Shown in pieces: positions 8,804 to 17,471 of a stretch of DNA of 64,000 nucleotides. The notes beneath the pieces are model-generated. The model made no database searches and was not told the origin of the DNA. It saw nothing but the letters and a program-made list of their open reading frames with translations. The position numbers and the translations under genes were made by a program. The stretch is from Rhodobacteraceae bacterium Alg231-30 (GTDB lineage Bacteria > Pseudomonadota > Alphaproteobacteria > Rhodobacterales > Rhodobacteraceae): positions 724,663 to 788,662 of the forward strand of contig FREU01000002.1 in assembly GCA_900143615.1 (NCBI GenBank), written 5' to 3'. Position 1 is the stretch's first letter, and each line of letters starts with the position of its first letter.

Positions 8804-8818
8804 AAACTTGATCAAATT
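8804..8818. promoter_or_regulatory. Candidate operator site D (AAACTTGATCAAATT)
   Basis: Fifteen bases identical to site B and at an equivalent distance (56 bases) upstream of the second potF start. The match in both sequence and spacing shows that the duplication included, or selection kept, the regulatory site of each potF gene. Confidence 0.55.
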
Positions 8819-8837
8819 AATCTCACTCAAACGATGA

Positions 8838-8853
8838 TCAGGCCAAAGCCTGA
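8838..8853 (+). promoter_or_regulatory. Short inverted repeat in the leader of potF copy 2
   Basis: TCAGGC (8838-8843) and GCCTGA (8848-8853) pair perfectly across a 4-base loop, 20 bases before the start codon. It could be a small leader hairpin or a binding site; there is no equivalent before copy 1. Confidence 0.3.
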
Positions 8854-8873
8854 CAACCAACCGGGAGACACCA

Positions 8874-9959
8874 ATGAACAAGACACTTGTGACTCTAACT
8901 GCGTCTGTCGCGCTGTGCGCCATGGCGGCCAGCGCTGAAGAAGTGCGCGTCTATAACTGGTCTGACTACATCGATGAAGACTTGCTAACCAAGTTTGAAG
9001 AAGAGACAGGCATCAAGCTGATCTACGACGTTTTTGACAGCAACGACGTGCTGGAAACAAAAATGCTGGCAGGTAACTCTGGCTATGACGTTGTGGTGCC
9101 ATCGGGCACATTTTTGCAGCGTCAGATCTCAGCAGGCGCGTTCCAAAAACTGGACGAAGCGCAGCTGAGCAACAAGGGCAACATGTGGGGCGTGATTGAA
9201 GACCGCACAGCTAAGTATGATCCCGACAACGCCTACTCGATTAACTATATGTGGGGCACCACTGGCATTGGTGTGAACCTCGCCAAGGTACAAGAAGCGC
9301 TGGGTGAAGACGCCCCGATTACCTCGCTTGATCTGGTTTTCAACCCGGAAAACATGGAAAAGCTGGCCGATTGTGGCGTGCATTTCCTTGATGCTGCAGA
9401 CGAGATCATCCCTGCGGTGCTGGCCTATCTGGGCGAAGAACCGGACAGCCACGACACTGATGTGATTGCCAAAGCCGAAGCGGTGCTGGCCGGTGTTAGC
9501 CCGTATGTACAGAAATTCCACAGCTCGGAATACATCAACGGTTTGGCCAACGGCGACATCTGCGTTGCAATCGGCTGGTCAGGTGACATCCTGCAAGCAC
9601 GCGACCGTGCGGCAGAAGCCGAGAACGGCGTGGAAATCGCCTATAACGCCCCTTCTGAGGGTGCGCTGATGTGGTTTGACCAAATGGCGATCCCGGTAGA
9701 TGCGCCAAACGCTGAAGCCGCGCATAAATTCCTCAACTTTATCATGGATGCGGAAAACATGGCGGCGGCGTCCAACTATGTCTACTACGCCAACGGCAAC
9801 GAGGCATCCCAGCCGATGCTGGAAGAAGACGTAATTGGCGATCCGGCAATTTACCCGGACGCGGCGACACTGGAAAATCTATACACCACATCGCCCTATC
9901 CTCCAAAAACACAGCGGATCGTGACCCGTATGTGGACCAAAATTAAGTCAGGCATATAA
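8874..9959 (+). CDS. potF: Putrescine/polyamine-binding periplasmic protein, PotF type (copy 2)
   Basis: Second PotF-type receptor, 361 residues, same length as copy 1, signal peptide ending ASA-EEVRVYNWSDYI. The ligand-pocket blocks seen in copy 1 (VYNWSDYI, FDSNDVLETK, NYMWGTTG, AIGWSGD) are kept exactly, so both should bind similar polyamines. GGGAG lies 9 bases upstream of the ATG. This copy heads the transporter operon: potG begins 66 bases after its stop, with a perfect hairpin between. The pattern suggests high receptor and lower transporter expression from one promoter. Confidence 0.93.
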   Translation: MNKTLVTLTASVALCAMAASAEEVRVYNWSDYIDEDLLTKFEEETGIKLIYDVFDSNDVLETKMLAGNSGYDVVVPSGTFLQRQISAGAFQKLDEAQLSNKGNMWGVIEDRTAKYDPDNAYSINYMWGTTGIGVNLAKVQEALGEDAPITSLDLVFNPENMEKLADCGVHFLDAADEIIPAVLAYLGEEPDSHDTDVIAKAEAVLAGVSPYVQKFHSSEYINGLANGDICVAIGWSGDILQARDRAAEAENGVEIAYNAPSEGALMWFDQMAIPVDAPNAEAAHKFLNFIMDAENMAAASNYVYYANGNEASQPMLEEDVIGDPAIYPDAATLENLYTTSPYPPKTQRIVTRMWTKIKSGI

Positions 9960-9976
9960 GCCAAAGACCACTTCGG

Positions 9977-9998
9977 CCCGCGCAAGGAATTGCGCGGG
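9977..9998 (+). promoter_or_regulatory. Intercistronic RNA hairpin between potF copy 2 and potG
   Basis: Perfect 9-bp stem CCCGCGCAA (9977-9985) / TTGCGCGGG (9990-9998) with a GGAA tetraloop and no T-tract after it. Same place and type as the hairpin at 2356-2382 in the other importer operon: between binding protein and membrane components. A role in stabilising the upstream message or partial termination is inferred. Confidence 0.6.
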
Positions 9999-10025
9999 TA
10001 CACTCATGATAAACGGAGGCCCTCC

Positions 10026-11150
10026 ATGGCGCTTGACGTATTTGCTCCCTGGGACAACCCGGACGCGAAACCCCTGATCCAATTTAAAAATGTTACCAAG
10101 CGGTTCGGCGATTTCACAGCGATCGATGATTTGACGGTCGACATCTTTGAGAGTGAATTTTTTGCGCTATTGGGGCCCTCGGGCTGTGGCAAAACCACAA
10201 TGATGCGGATGTTGGCCGGCTTTGAGACGCCAACAGAGGGCACCATTCGTTTGGCCGGAGAAGACATCGCGCCCATTCCGCCCAACAAACGGGCGGTGAA
10301 TATGATGTTTCAGTCCTATGCTCTATTTCCGCATCTGACGATTTGGGACAACATCGCGTTTGGTCTCAAGCGCGACAGAATGCCGAAAGGCGAGATTGAG
10401 GCGCGCGTTGACGAAATGCTGCGCCTGACGCGGATGGAACAGTTTGCCAAACGCAAGCCCCACCAAGTTTCGGGCGGTCAACGCCAGCGGGTGGCGCTTG
10501 CACGTTCATTGGCCAAGGCACCAAAGCTATTGTTGCTGGATGAACCGCTGGGTGCGCTGGACAAAAAGCTGCGTCAGGAAACTCAGTTTGAGTTGATGGA
10601 CATTCAGGAAAAGACAGGCACGACCTTTGTGATTGTGACCCACGATCAGGAAGAAGCCATGACTGTGGCCAGCCGAGTGGCGGTGATGGATCACGGCAAA
10701 ATCGTGCAGGTGTCCACACCGGACGCGATTTATGAAACACCAAACTCGACTTATGTTGCTGATTTTATTGGCGACGTGAATCTGATCCAAGGCAAAGCGG
10801 ATCCCAAGGGCGACAAAATCTACATCGCTTGGGCTGAGGGCCAACCCGAGATTGTTGGCACACCAATGTCGGATTTCTCGCACGGGCAAGACGTGCATTT
10901 CGCAATTCGCCCCGAAAAAGTGTCCATTTCTGCCGACAAGCCTGAAGGCGCTGCCAACGCGATCAAGGGCAAAGTGCTCGACATTGCCTATCTCGGCAAT
11001 ATCTCGACCTACCATGTTGAATTGCCCGGCGGTCAGGTTATCAAAGCCCAGACTGCAAACAATCGCCGGATCTCGCGTCGATCCTTTACATGGGAAGACG
11101 ACGTTTGGCTCAGTTTCACGGACACCGCCGGTGTTCTGCTGGAGCGCTGA
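10026..11150 (+). CDS. potG: Polyamine ABC transporter ATPase, PotG-like
   Basis: Cytoplasmic ATPase, 374 residues from the ATG at 10026, where GGAGG lies 6 bases upstream; an in-frame start at 9990 would fall inside the hairpin and lacks such a site. Walker A GPSGCGKT at 50-57, signature VSGGQ at 148-152, Walker B LLLLDEP at 168-174, and a C-terminal TOBE-like domain after about 245 (VNLIQGKA..., FAIRPEK). N-terminal extension of ~18 residues matches PotG rather than PotA. The next gene begins 2 bases after the stop. Confidence 0.93.
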   Translation: MALDVFAPWDNPDAKPLIQFKNVTKRFGDFTAIDDLTVDIFESEFFALLGPSGCGKTTMMRMLAGFETPTEGTIRLAGEDIAPIPPNKRAVNMMFQSYALFPHLTIWDNIAFGLKRDRMPKGEIEARVDEMLRLTRMEQFAKRKPHQVSGGQRQRVALARSLAKAPKLLLLDEPLGALDKKLRQETQFELMDIQEKTGTTFVIVTHDQEEAMTVASRVAVMDHGKIVQVSTPDAIYETPNSTYVADFIGDVNLIQGKADPKGDKIYIAWAEGQPEIVGTPMSDFSHGQDVHFAIRPEKVSISADKPEGAANAIKGKVLDIAYLGNISTYHVELPGGQVIKAQTANNRRISRRSFTWEDDVWLSFTDTAGVLLER

Positions 11151-11152
11151 TC

Positions 11153-12043
11153 ATGCGGCGTTTTACCCTTATCGCAATTCCATATGCTTGGCTTCTGGCC
11201 CTGTTTTTGGTGCCATTCCTCATCGTATTTAAAATCTCACTGTCCGATTTGGCGATGGCGATCCCGCCTTACACGCCAAATCTGGACCTGAGCACCGGTT
11301 GGGCGGGCTTCAAAGACTTCCTGTCGCAGCTTGATTTTGAAAACTTCATCTGGCTGACCCAAGACGACCTCTATTGGAAAGCCTATCTGTCGAGCGCAAA
11401 AATTGCGGCAATTTCAACGATCCTAACCATCATCGTAGGCTTTCCAATCGCCTATGGTATGGCACGCGCTCCAGAAGAATGGCGCGCCACATTGTTAATG
11501 CTGGTGATCTTGCCATTCTGGACCAGCTTTCTAATCCGCGTCTATTCTTGGATGGGGATTTTGAGCCAAGAGGGGTATTTGAACCAATTCCTGATGTCGA
11601 TTGGCGTGATTTCAGAGCCTTTGATCATTCTGAACACCAATATCGCGGTCTATATTGGCATCGTTTACACCTATCTGCCGTTTATGATCCTGCCGATCTA
11701 TGCTGCGCTCGAAAAACTAGACGAAAGCCTTCTGGAAGCCGCCGAAGACCTTGGATGTTCGCGTATGTCGGCCTTTTGGCTGATCACTGTGCCGCTATCA
11801 AAACAAGGTGTTATTGCCGGCAGTTTCCTGGTCTTTATTCCAACCCTTGGTGAATTTGTGATCCCCTCGTTGCTGGGCGGCTCCAAGACGCTGATGATTG
11901 GTAAAGTTTTGTGGGAAGAATTCTTCTCAAACCGCGATTGGCCGGTGGCCAGTGCTGTGGCGGTGGTTCTTTTGTTGATCCTGATCATTCCGATCATCTT
12001 GTTCCAACGCAACGAGCAAAAACAGCGGGAGGCCGAGGGATGA
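11153..12043 (+). CDS. potH: Polyamine ABC transporter permease, PotH-like
   Basis: Inner-membrane permease, 296 residues, with six or so membrane segments starting with IAIPYAWLLALFLVPFLIVF. The EAA loop (LEAAEDLGCSRMSAFWLITVPL) lies around residues 197-218 and would contact PotG. Start at 11153 is 2 bases after the potG stop; GGAG lies 8 bases upstream, inside the end of potG. It overlaps the next gene by ATGA. Part of the potF-G-H-I operon for polyamine import. Confidence 0.93.
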   Translation: MRRFTLIAIPYAWLLALFLVPFLIVFKISLSDLAMAIPPYTPNLDLSTGWAGFKDFLSQLDFENFIWLTQDDLYWKAYLSSAKIAAISTILTIIVGFPIAYGMARAPEEWRATLLMLVILPFWTSFLIRVYSWMGILSQEGYLNQFLMSIGVISEPLIILNTNIAVYIGIVYTYLPFMILPIYAALEKLDESLLEAAEDLGCSRMSAFWLITVPLSKQGVIAGSFLVFIPTLGEFVIPSLLGGSKTLMIGKVLWEEFFSNRDWPVASAVAVVLLLILIIPIILFQRNEQKQREAEG

Positions 12044-12858
12044 AACGTTTTTCCTGGTTCAATGCAACCTCTCTGACATTGGGATTTGCCTTCCTGTATC
12101 TGCCAATGGTCATTCTGGTGATCTACAGCTTCAACGAATCCAAGCTGGTCACAGTTTGGGCCGGTTTCTCGACCAAATGGTATGGCGAGCTGTTCCAAAA
12201 TGACGCATTTCTTGATGCCGCTTGGGTGACCATCAAAGTCGCAGTGATGAGTTCGACCCTGGCAACCGTGTTGGGCACTATGGCAGCTATTGTTTTGGTG
12301 CGCGCAGGGCGGTTTCGGGGGCGCACGCTGTTTTCAGGCATGATTTATGCGCCTTTGGTGATGCCCGAAGTCATCACCGGTCTGTCGCTGTTGCTGCTGT
12401 TTATCGGCATTGGCATGGATCGTGGCGTGTTCACCATTGTGCTGGCACACACCACATTTGCGATGTGTTATGTGTCTGTTGTGGTCAGCTCACGCCTGGT
12501 CAGCTTTGATCAATCGCTGGAAGAGGCCGCGCTGGATCTTGGCTGTTCGCCGTTTCAGGCATTTCGTCTTGTCACCCTGCCCATCATCGCGCCGTCGGTG
12601 ATTTCCGGTTGGCTTCTGGCGTTCACCCTGTCGCTGGATGATCTGGTAATTGCGTCGTTTGCCTCGGGCCCATCTGCCACGACATTGCCGATGAAAATCT
12701 GGAGTTCGGTGCGATTGGGTGTGAGCCCAGAGATTAACGCGCTTTCGACCTTGATGATTGGCGTTGTGGCCGCTGGCGTTATCACAGCATCGCTGGTGTC
12801 CAAACGCGCGGCAACCCGTCAACAGCGTGAAGAACGAGCGGCGGCGCGTCTGGCATGA
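12040..12858 (+). CDS. potI: Polyamine ABC transporter permease, PotI-like
   Basis: Second permease of the importer, 272 residues, standard length for PotI, without the N-terminal extension seen in the PotC-like gene at 1-1023. EAA loop (LEEAALDLGCSPFQAFRLVTLP) at about 165-186. ATG at 12040 overlaps the potH stop as ATGA, and its own stop overlaps the oxidase gene in the same way, so potH, potI and the oxidase are translationally coupled. Confidence 0.93.
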   Translation: MKRFSWFNATSLTLGFAFLYLPMVILVIYSFNESKLVTVWAGFSTKWYGELFQNDAFLDAAWVTIKVAVMSSTLATVLGTMAAIVLVRAGRFRGRTLFSGMIYAPLVMPEVITGLSLLLLFIGIGMDRGVFTIVLAHTTFAMCYVSVVVSSRLVSFDQSLEEAALDLGCSPFQAFRLVTLPIIAPSVISGWLLAFTLSLDDLVIASFASGPSATTLPMKIWSSVRLGVSPEINALSTLMIGVVAAGVITASLVSKRAATRQQREERAAARLA

Positions 12859-14180
12859 GCCGGATTTGCAATGACTTCGCCTATGGCGACGGTCCAGTGG
12901 CCAAATGCTTCTGGACCGACACGGTCTCGCCCACACCGCGCGCGGCGTTAAACGAAGACACAACCGCCGAAGTCGCCATTATTGGCGCCGGCTTCACCGG
13001 AATAAACGCTGCGCTGGCCTTGGCTGAAGCGGGCGTGGACGTTGTGGTGATCGATGCGCATCAAGTTGGTTGGGGTGCGTCCGGTCGCAATGGTGGGTTT
13101 TGCTGCCTGGGCGGCGCCAAAGCCGGTGACGCCACGCTGACGCGGCGATTTGGGGCCGAGGCAACGCAAGATTATCGGCTGGCGGAACGTGACGCGGTGG
13201 ATCATGTGGATGCACTTCTTGAGCGGTTCGCAATCGATGTTGATCGGCACAGTGACGGCGAAACGATGTTGGCACACCGCCCTAAAGATGCGCAGGGTTT
13301 GGCCACCTATGCAGAGTCTATTTCGGCCACATATGGCGTTTCCTCCGAAGTATTACCCGCTGAAGCATTGCCTGAGCGCGGGTTGGGCACACAGTTCCAT
13401 GGTGCCGTGACAACGCCAATTGGGTTTGCATTAAATCCGCTCAAATACATCCTTGGATTGGCGGAAGCTGCCGAGAAAGCGGGGGTTCGCATTTTTGCGG
13501 ATACCAAGGCGCGCAAGATTTCCAAAATGGGGTCGACTTGGCAAGTCACGACCAAAACAGGCTCTATTAAGGCCCAAAAGCTAGTCATTGCCACCAATGG
13601 GTACTCGAGCGAAGACCTACCGGATTGGATGGCGGGGCGGTATTTTCCAGTACAGTCTAGTGTATTGGTCACCCGAAAACTCACCCAAGAAGAACAAGAG
13701 GCGCAAGGCTGGACATCGCTGCAGATGTCTTATGACAGTCGTAATCTGCTGCATTATTTTCATTTGATGCCGGATGGGCGGTTTATTTTTGGCATGCGCG
13801 GCGGGATCGCAACTTCTGGCGGTGTACATGATGCCATTCGCAATCGCGCCCGTGGCGATTTTGACAAGATGTTCCCTGCCTGGAAAAACGTGGAAACCCC
13901 ATGGTATTGGGCTGGGTTTGTCTGCATGTCGCGCAGTATGACACCTTTTGCCGGGGCGGTACCGGATCAAGAAGGGCTCTATGCCGCATTTGCCTATCAT
14001 GGCAATGGCGTTGCGATGGGCAGCTATTGCGGCGCATTGGTGGCTGATGCCATTTTGGGGCACGACAAATTGCGATACCCCCGCTTGATGACTAAGGCAC
14101 CTGCTCGTTTCCCCGGCGGACGCTTTCGCCGCCTTGCAATGTATCCGGCTTATCTCGGGTATGTGCTGTCGGATCTGTAG
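12855..14180 (+). CDS. puuB: FAD-dependent amine oxidoreductase, PuuB-like (gamma-glutamylputrescine oxidase family)
   Basis: DAO-family flavoprotein, 441 residues. N-terminal Rossmann motif GAGFTG at 44-49 binds FAD; a second FAD contact is ASGRNGG near 76-82, as in PuuB and related amine oxidases; the C-terminal AYHGNGVAMG block closes the flavin site. It would oxidise a primary or gamma-glutamylated amine to the aldehyde with release of ammonia and H2O2. ATGA overlap with potI ties breakdown directly to uptake. No gamma-glutamylputrescine synthetase (puuA) lies in the window, so the exact substrate is open. Its 3' end overlaps the convergent phosphotransferase gene by 31 bases. Confidence 0.85.
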   Translation: MSRICNDFAYGDGPVAKCFWTDTVSPTPRAALNEDTTAEVAIIGAGFTGINAALALAEAGVDVVVIDAHQVGWGASGRNGGFCCLGGAKAGDATLTRRFGAEATQDYRLAERDAVDHVDALLERFAIDVDRHSDGETMLAHRPKDAQGLATYAESISATYGVSSEVLPAEALPERGLGTQFHGAVTTPIGFALNPLKYILGLAEAAEKAGVRIFADTKARKISKMGSTWQVTTKTGSIKAQKLVIATNGYSSEDLPDWMAGRYFPVQSSVLVTRKLTQEEQEAQGWTSLQMSYDSRNLLHYFHLMPDGRFIFGMRGGIATSGGVHDAIRNRARGDFDKMFPAWKNVETPWYWAGFVCMSRSMTPFAGAVPDQEGLYAAFAYHGNGVAMGSYCGALVADAILGHDKLRYPRLMTKAPARFPGGRFRRLAMYPAYLGYVLSDL

Positions 14181-15004
14181 AGGTTCGTCAGCTCTAATGC
14201 GCGCGCGGCGACATAGTCTGGGCGACCGTTTTCGATTTGCCACTGACAATAAGAAGCCATGCGCCAATGATATAGTGACGCAAGGCTTTCATACCGCCGT
14301 CGAACAATTGTGTTGTCGTAGGCGCCCCAGAATTCGTCGATCTCGTGATGGGTGAGTGGGCTTCCGCGATACAGTTGTTGCATCGCCGGAGACAGAAAAA
14401 TCGCAATATCCTCACAAGGGTCCCCCATCGCGGGGCACTGCCAATCAATCAAATGCAGGCCGGATTTGTTGCGGATCAGATTTCCCGGCACAATGTCACC
14501 GTGTAAAAGCGATAGGTCGCAAGACGGCGCTACACTTTGTCCGCGTGGCACCTGTGTCAGGTCAGCGCAGTCCCTGCATTGCGCGAGAATTTCTCGGGTT
14601 TGTTCTACAAGCTGCGCGCGACCATCAGCCACCACACGCAGCCCTAAAGGCGCTGGCGTATCATGCAGTCGCTTCATAAGCCGCGCAACATCTGCCGCGC
14701 CAGCAACCCAGGTTTCTCCTGGAATATGGGCGTAAACGTTGCATGTCCCCTCCGCAGTTTCAAACGACGCCAACCGTTTCGGGGCAATTGGATTGATTGC
14801 TAACACATCCAGTAGGCGTGCTTCGGCTTGCGGGTCATTTGGAAACAACGGATTACGCGCGGGGCCGCTGTATTGCTTAAGTACAATATCCTGCCTTCCG
14901 CCACTGCCTAGCCAAGCCATATTGGTTCGCCCCCCATACAGGGGCGACCACGAAATGCATGAAAACTCGGGCAAGGCCTTCACCAAAGCCGTTAGCACCG
15001 GCAA
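14150..15004 (-). CDS. Phosphotransferase of the aminoglycoside/choline kinase fold
   Basis: Protein kinase-like small-molecule kinase, up to 284 residues. The catalytic loop HGDIVPGN places the base at D170 and the metal ligand at N175 (H168 before it), and IDW gives the DFG-equivalent aspartate at about 187. The substrate is unknown; choline, ethanolamine, thiamine or sugar kinases share this fold. The start is uncertain: TTG at 15004 and GTG at 14998 are candidates, neither with a good ribosome site. It lies 62 bases after flgD on the same strand and converges on the PuuB-like gene with a 31-base tail overlap. Confidence 0.75.
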   Translation of the reverse strand: MPVLTALVKALPEFSCISWSPLYGGRTNMAWLGSGGRQDIVLKQYSGPARNPLFPNDPQAEARLLDVLAINPIAPKRLASFETAEGTCNVYAHIPGETWVAGAADVARLMKRLHDTPAPLGLRVVADGRAQLVEQTREILAQCRDCADLTQVPRGQSVAPSCDLSLLHGDIVPGNLIRNKSGLHLIDWQCPAMGDPCEDIAIFLSPAMQQLYRGSPLTHHEIDEFWGAYDNTIVRRRYESLASLYHWRMASYCQWQIENGRPDYVAARALELTNLYRSDSTYPR

Positions 15005-15066
15005 GGGAGGCGTCAGGGGAAAAGAAGTCAGCGCGGCGCTCCTTACGAAATCGCCGCGACGCTATT

Positions 15067-15774
15067 TCACGAATACGGATCTGGCAAGACCGACGAGTCG
15101 TCCTGAACCTCTCGAAGCGCAACAATATCTGTGACCAGAAAGGCGATCCCTCCACGCCCGACGAGAGTCGCTCCATTTACTCCGCCGCGTGCTTCGGTGA
15201 TACGCACAAAGGTATCCGCATAGACAGTATCTAGCAGTTCACCTTCTGAGTGACTTTCAACTTCAAAAGTATAAACGCCTTCTGCATAGGGCTTTCCATT
15301 GTCATCCAAACCATCCCATTCAATCGACGTTTCTTTGGGGTCAATCGGGATTTTTTGAATTTCATTGCCGCCGTCGTCGTAGACAATCAAATAGGCTTCA
15401 TCGGCAAGCGCGTTGGTGTTGGGTACAATTTCAACAGGCCCCTCGCCATCAAAGAAGCCCAATCCCGGAATGCGTGCCTCCATGCCGATTAGGTTTGCAT
15501 AGCTGCTCACACCCAAATCACCCATCTGCATCCCCAGCTGTACCAACAAATCATTGGTTAAAACTTGCTGTTCGACCTGTGAAAAGGTTGCGAGCTGCAC
15601 AGCAAAGTCAGAACTATCCATCGGATTGAGAGGATCTTGGTTCTGGATTTGCGCCGTGAGCATTTTAAGAAACGTGTCAAAATCCGAGGAAATGGTGCCG
15701 GAACTGGTCGCGGCGGGTGCCGCTCCTGTGGTGTAGGTCTGTGCCTGACCGCTTTGAGTTGCTGTCACTGTCAT
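15067..15774 (-). CDS. flgD: Flagellar hook capping protein FlgD
   Basis: Scaffold protein that caps the growing hook and is needed for FlgE polymerisation; exported through the flagellar type III apparatus, 235 residues. The N-terminal FlgD domain is clear (FDTFLKMLTAQIQNQDPLNP, then SSDFAVQLATFSQVEQQ at about 32-68), followed by the Ig/tudor-like C-terminal part (VYDDGGNEIQKIPID, YAEGVYTFEV). It follows fliK by 9 bases on the same strand, so hook length control and hook cap are co-transcribed. Confidence 0.95.
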   Translation of the reverse strand: MTVTATQSGQAQTYTTGAAPAATSSGTISSDFDTFLKMLTAQIQNQDPLNPMDSSDFAVQLATFSQVEQQVLTNDLLVQLGMQMGDLGVSSYANLIGMEARIPGLGFFDGEGPVEIVPNTNALADEAYLIVYDDGGNEIQKIPIDPKETSIEWDGLDDNGKPYAEGVYTFEVESHSEGELLDTVYADTFVRITEARGGVNGATLVGRGGIAFLVTDIVALREVQDDSSVLPDPYS

Positions 15775-15783
15775 CGCGAGTTC

Positions 15784-17061
15784 CTAGATTCTGATGTCAA
15801 TACCGGTTGCCGCAACCATCTGCGGGTCAAGCTCGGTTTGAGAGGACTGTTCAAGCGTGGAGTCCCCAGATGCAGGGGGATATCCGGATGGGTTGTCTTG
15901 GGCTTGCGCGTCACTGCCGCCGTCAAAGGAAAAGGCCACATCTTTGTATCCCTGATCAAGGAATTCACGACGCAACAGCTCCATATGGCGGCGCATTAAA
16001 TCTGACGTCGCGGGGTTTTCCGCATTGATAGAGACATTCATGATGCCCTGAACTTCGGAGAGCGTCATGCGCACACGCCCCAATTCCGGCGGGTCCATCG
16101 TCAACTCGATGACGGGTCGATCGGCGATACGCACGGCCTGCCCCAATTGGCGCACAACATGTGCCGCTGTATTGGCGTTGGGGGCCATACGAGAACGGGT
16201 TGCCGCCTCGGCCGGAGTTTCTACCCGAAAGGGTGCCTCCTCACGCACCGAGAGCGCTGTGCCAGTCTCAACACGGAGCAAGGAGGATTCAGCAGCTTCT
16301 GCACCGCGGGAGGCCTGCATCGCCGCCTGCGCCGGCTCGGCACCTGTTGGCGGGGGGGGCGCAAAGGTCGTGGACTGCGGTTTGACTTCAGTTTTTGCCG
16401 TCGAAAGCGCACTATCACTCAATGCAAACCGCGCGGCGCGCGGCGATTGCGTCTGGTTGGGCGTTACTTGCGGCAAGGCCTCTCCAACCGGCTTGGCGGT
16501 TTGCGAGGCGGCTTCAGTGCGTACTTGTACACGCATTGCTTCAAGATCTTCGCCAACCTGCACTTGTGGAACCGCTTTTGAGGCTGAACCCTGATCCGGA
16601 GTAGCACCCTGAAGGACCTTGTCAGCCGCGCTCTGCGATGTCTGTGGAAATCCCATAATCTTCATTTGTGCCGCGCTCATCACAACCTGTGCAGGCGCGT
16701 TGCGAGACGCGGTTTCGGAAGATGTCGCAGGGGCCGTAAGCTTGACCTCTTCGCCCGGAACTCTCACTGCGATCAGAGAGGGATCTGCCTCAGGCAGTTC
16801 TTCCTCGGTGGTGTCTGCGTCGGTAAACGCGCCATCGTCGGTTTGGTCTTCTGCCGTCTCAGTCTGCTCTGGCGTCTCTTCTGTCTCGGCAACATCTTGG
16901 GATTCGACGTCTTGCGAGCCCCGCAGCGGGGCTTTCTCTGACGCATCCAGCGCATCAAAAACCGAAGAAAACTCGGACTCAGACGATTTTTTAGAGGAGT
17001 CGTTAGACACAGGACGGCTGTCAGGCGGCGGCGCTGGCGACAAAAAGGGTAGGTTCAACAT
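15784..17061 (-). CDS. fliK: Flagellar hook-length control protein FliK
   Basis: Secreted molecular ruler that sets hook length and triggers the substrate switch through FlhB. 425 residues from the ATG at 17061, where GGAG lies 5 bases upstream; a longer frame from 17094 has none. Most of the protein is low-complexity, acidic and Ser/Thr/Ala/Gln rich, as usual for the ruler part. The conserved C-terminal Flg_hook domain is at about 325-400 (RPVIELTMDPPELGRVRMTL, then VSINAENPATSDLMRRHMEL). Divergent from flgJ, with a TTAC-N7-TTAC element between them. Confidence 0.92.
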   Translation of the reverse strand: MLNLPFLSPAPPPDSRPVSNDSSKKSSESEFSSVFDALDASEKAPLRGSQDVESQDVAETEETPEQTETAEDQTDDGAFTDADTTEEELPEADPSLIAVRVPGEEVKLTAPATSSETASRNAPAQVVMSAAQMKIMGFPQTSQSAADKVLQGATPDQGSASKAVPQVQVGEDLEAMRVQVRTEAASQTAKPVGEALPQVTPNQTQSPRAARFALSDSALSTAKTEVKPQSTTFAPPPPTGAEPAQAAMQASRGAEAAESSLLRVETGTALSVREEAPFRVETPAEAATRSRMAPNANTAAHVVRQLGQAVRIADRPVIELTMDPPELGRVRMTLSEVQGIMNVSINAENPATSDLMRRHMELLRREFLDQGYKDVAFSFDGGSDAQAQDNPSGYPPASGDSTLEQSSQTELDPQMVAATGIDIRI

Positions 17062-17110
17062 GTGGACTCCGGGAATTCTTCCGCTCAGACCCACTCTTGC
17101 CGCGTCATCG

Positions 17111-17125
17111 TTACCACTTCTTTAC
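17111..17125. promoter_or_regulatory. CtrA-like element between fliK and flgJ
   Basis: TTAC, 7 bases, TTAC: a degenerate form of the CtrA box TTAA-N7-TTAA, in the 113-base gap between divergent fliK and flgJ. Weak alone; it gains weight from similar elements in other flagellar promoters of the window. Confidence 0.3.
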
Positions 17126-17174
17126 CGCTGGCAGGGCAAATTGGAAAAAATCCGGATCAATTTGGAGAATTTGA

Positions 17175-17471
17175 ATGATCCCGCCCGTCCTACATGCCGC
17201 TTCGCCTCAGCTGTCGTCACAAATGAGCGCGCAGAAATCCAATGACGACGTGCTGCGAGAGGCGGCAAAGGCGCTGGAGACCTCTTTTCTCGCTGAAATG
17301 TTAAAATCCGCTGGCGTTGGTAAAACCCGCGACAGTTTTGGGGGCGGCGCAGGTGAAGATCAATTCGCCTCGTTTCTGGTCACCGAACAGGCACGCGCCA
17401 TGGTGGACGCAGGCGGCATTGGTCTGACCGAAACGGTCTTTAACGCATTAAAGGAGAGATCGGGTGAGTAA
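17175..17471 (+). CDS. flgJ: Rod-binding protein FlgJ, N-terminal domain only
   Basis: 98-residue protein with only the rod-binding domain of FlgJ (LREAAKALETSFLAEMLKSAG at about 30-50, then FGGGAGEDQF and the helical LTETVFNALK end). The muramidase half found in enterobacterial FlgJ is absent, which is usual in Alphaproteobacteria; a separate lytic transglycosylase at 30871-31623 probably does that job. GGAGAA lies just upstream of the ATG. It overlaps the next gene by 8 bases. Confidence 0.9.
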   Translation: MIPPVLHAASPQLSSQMSAQKSNDDVLREAAKALETSFLAEMLKSAGVGKTRDSFGGGAGEDQFASFLVTEQARAMVDAGGIGLTETVFNALKERSGE

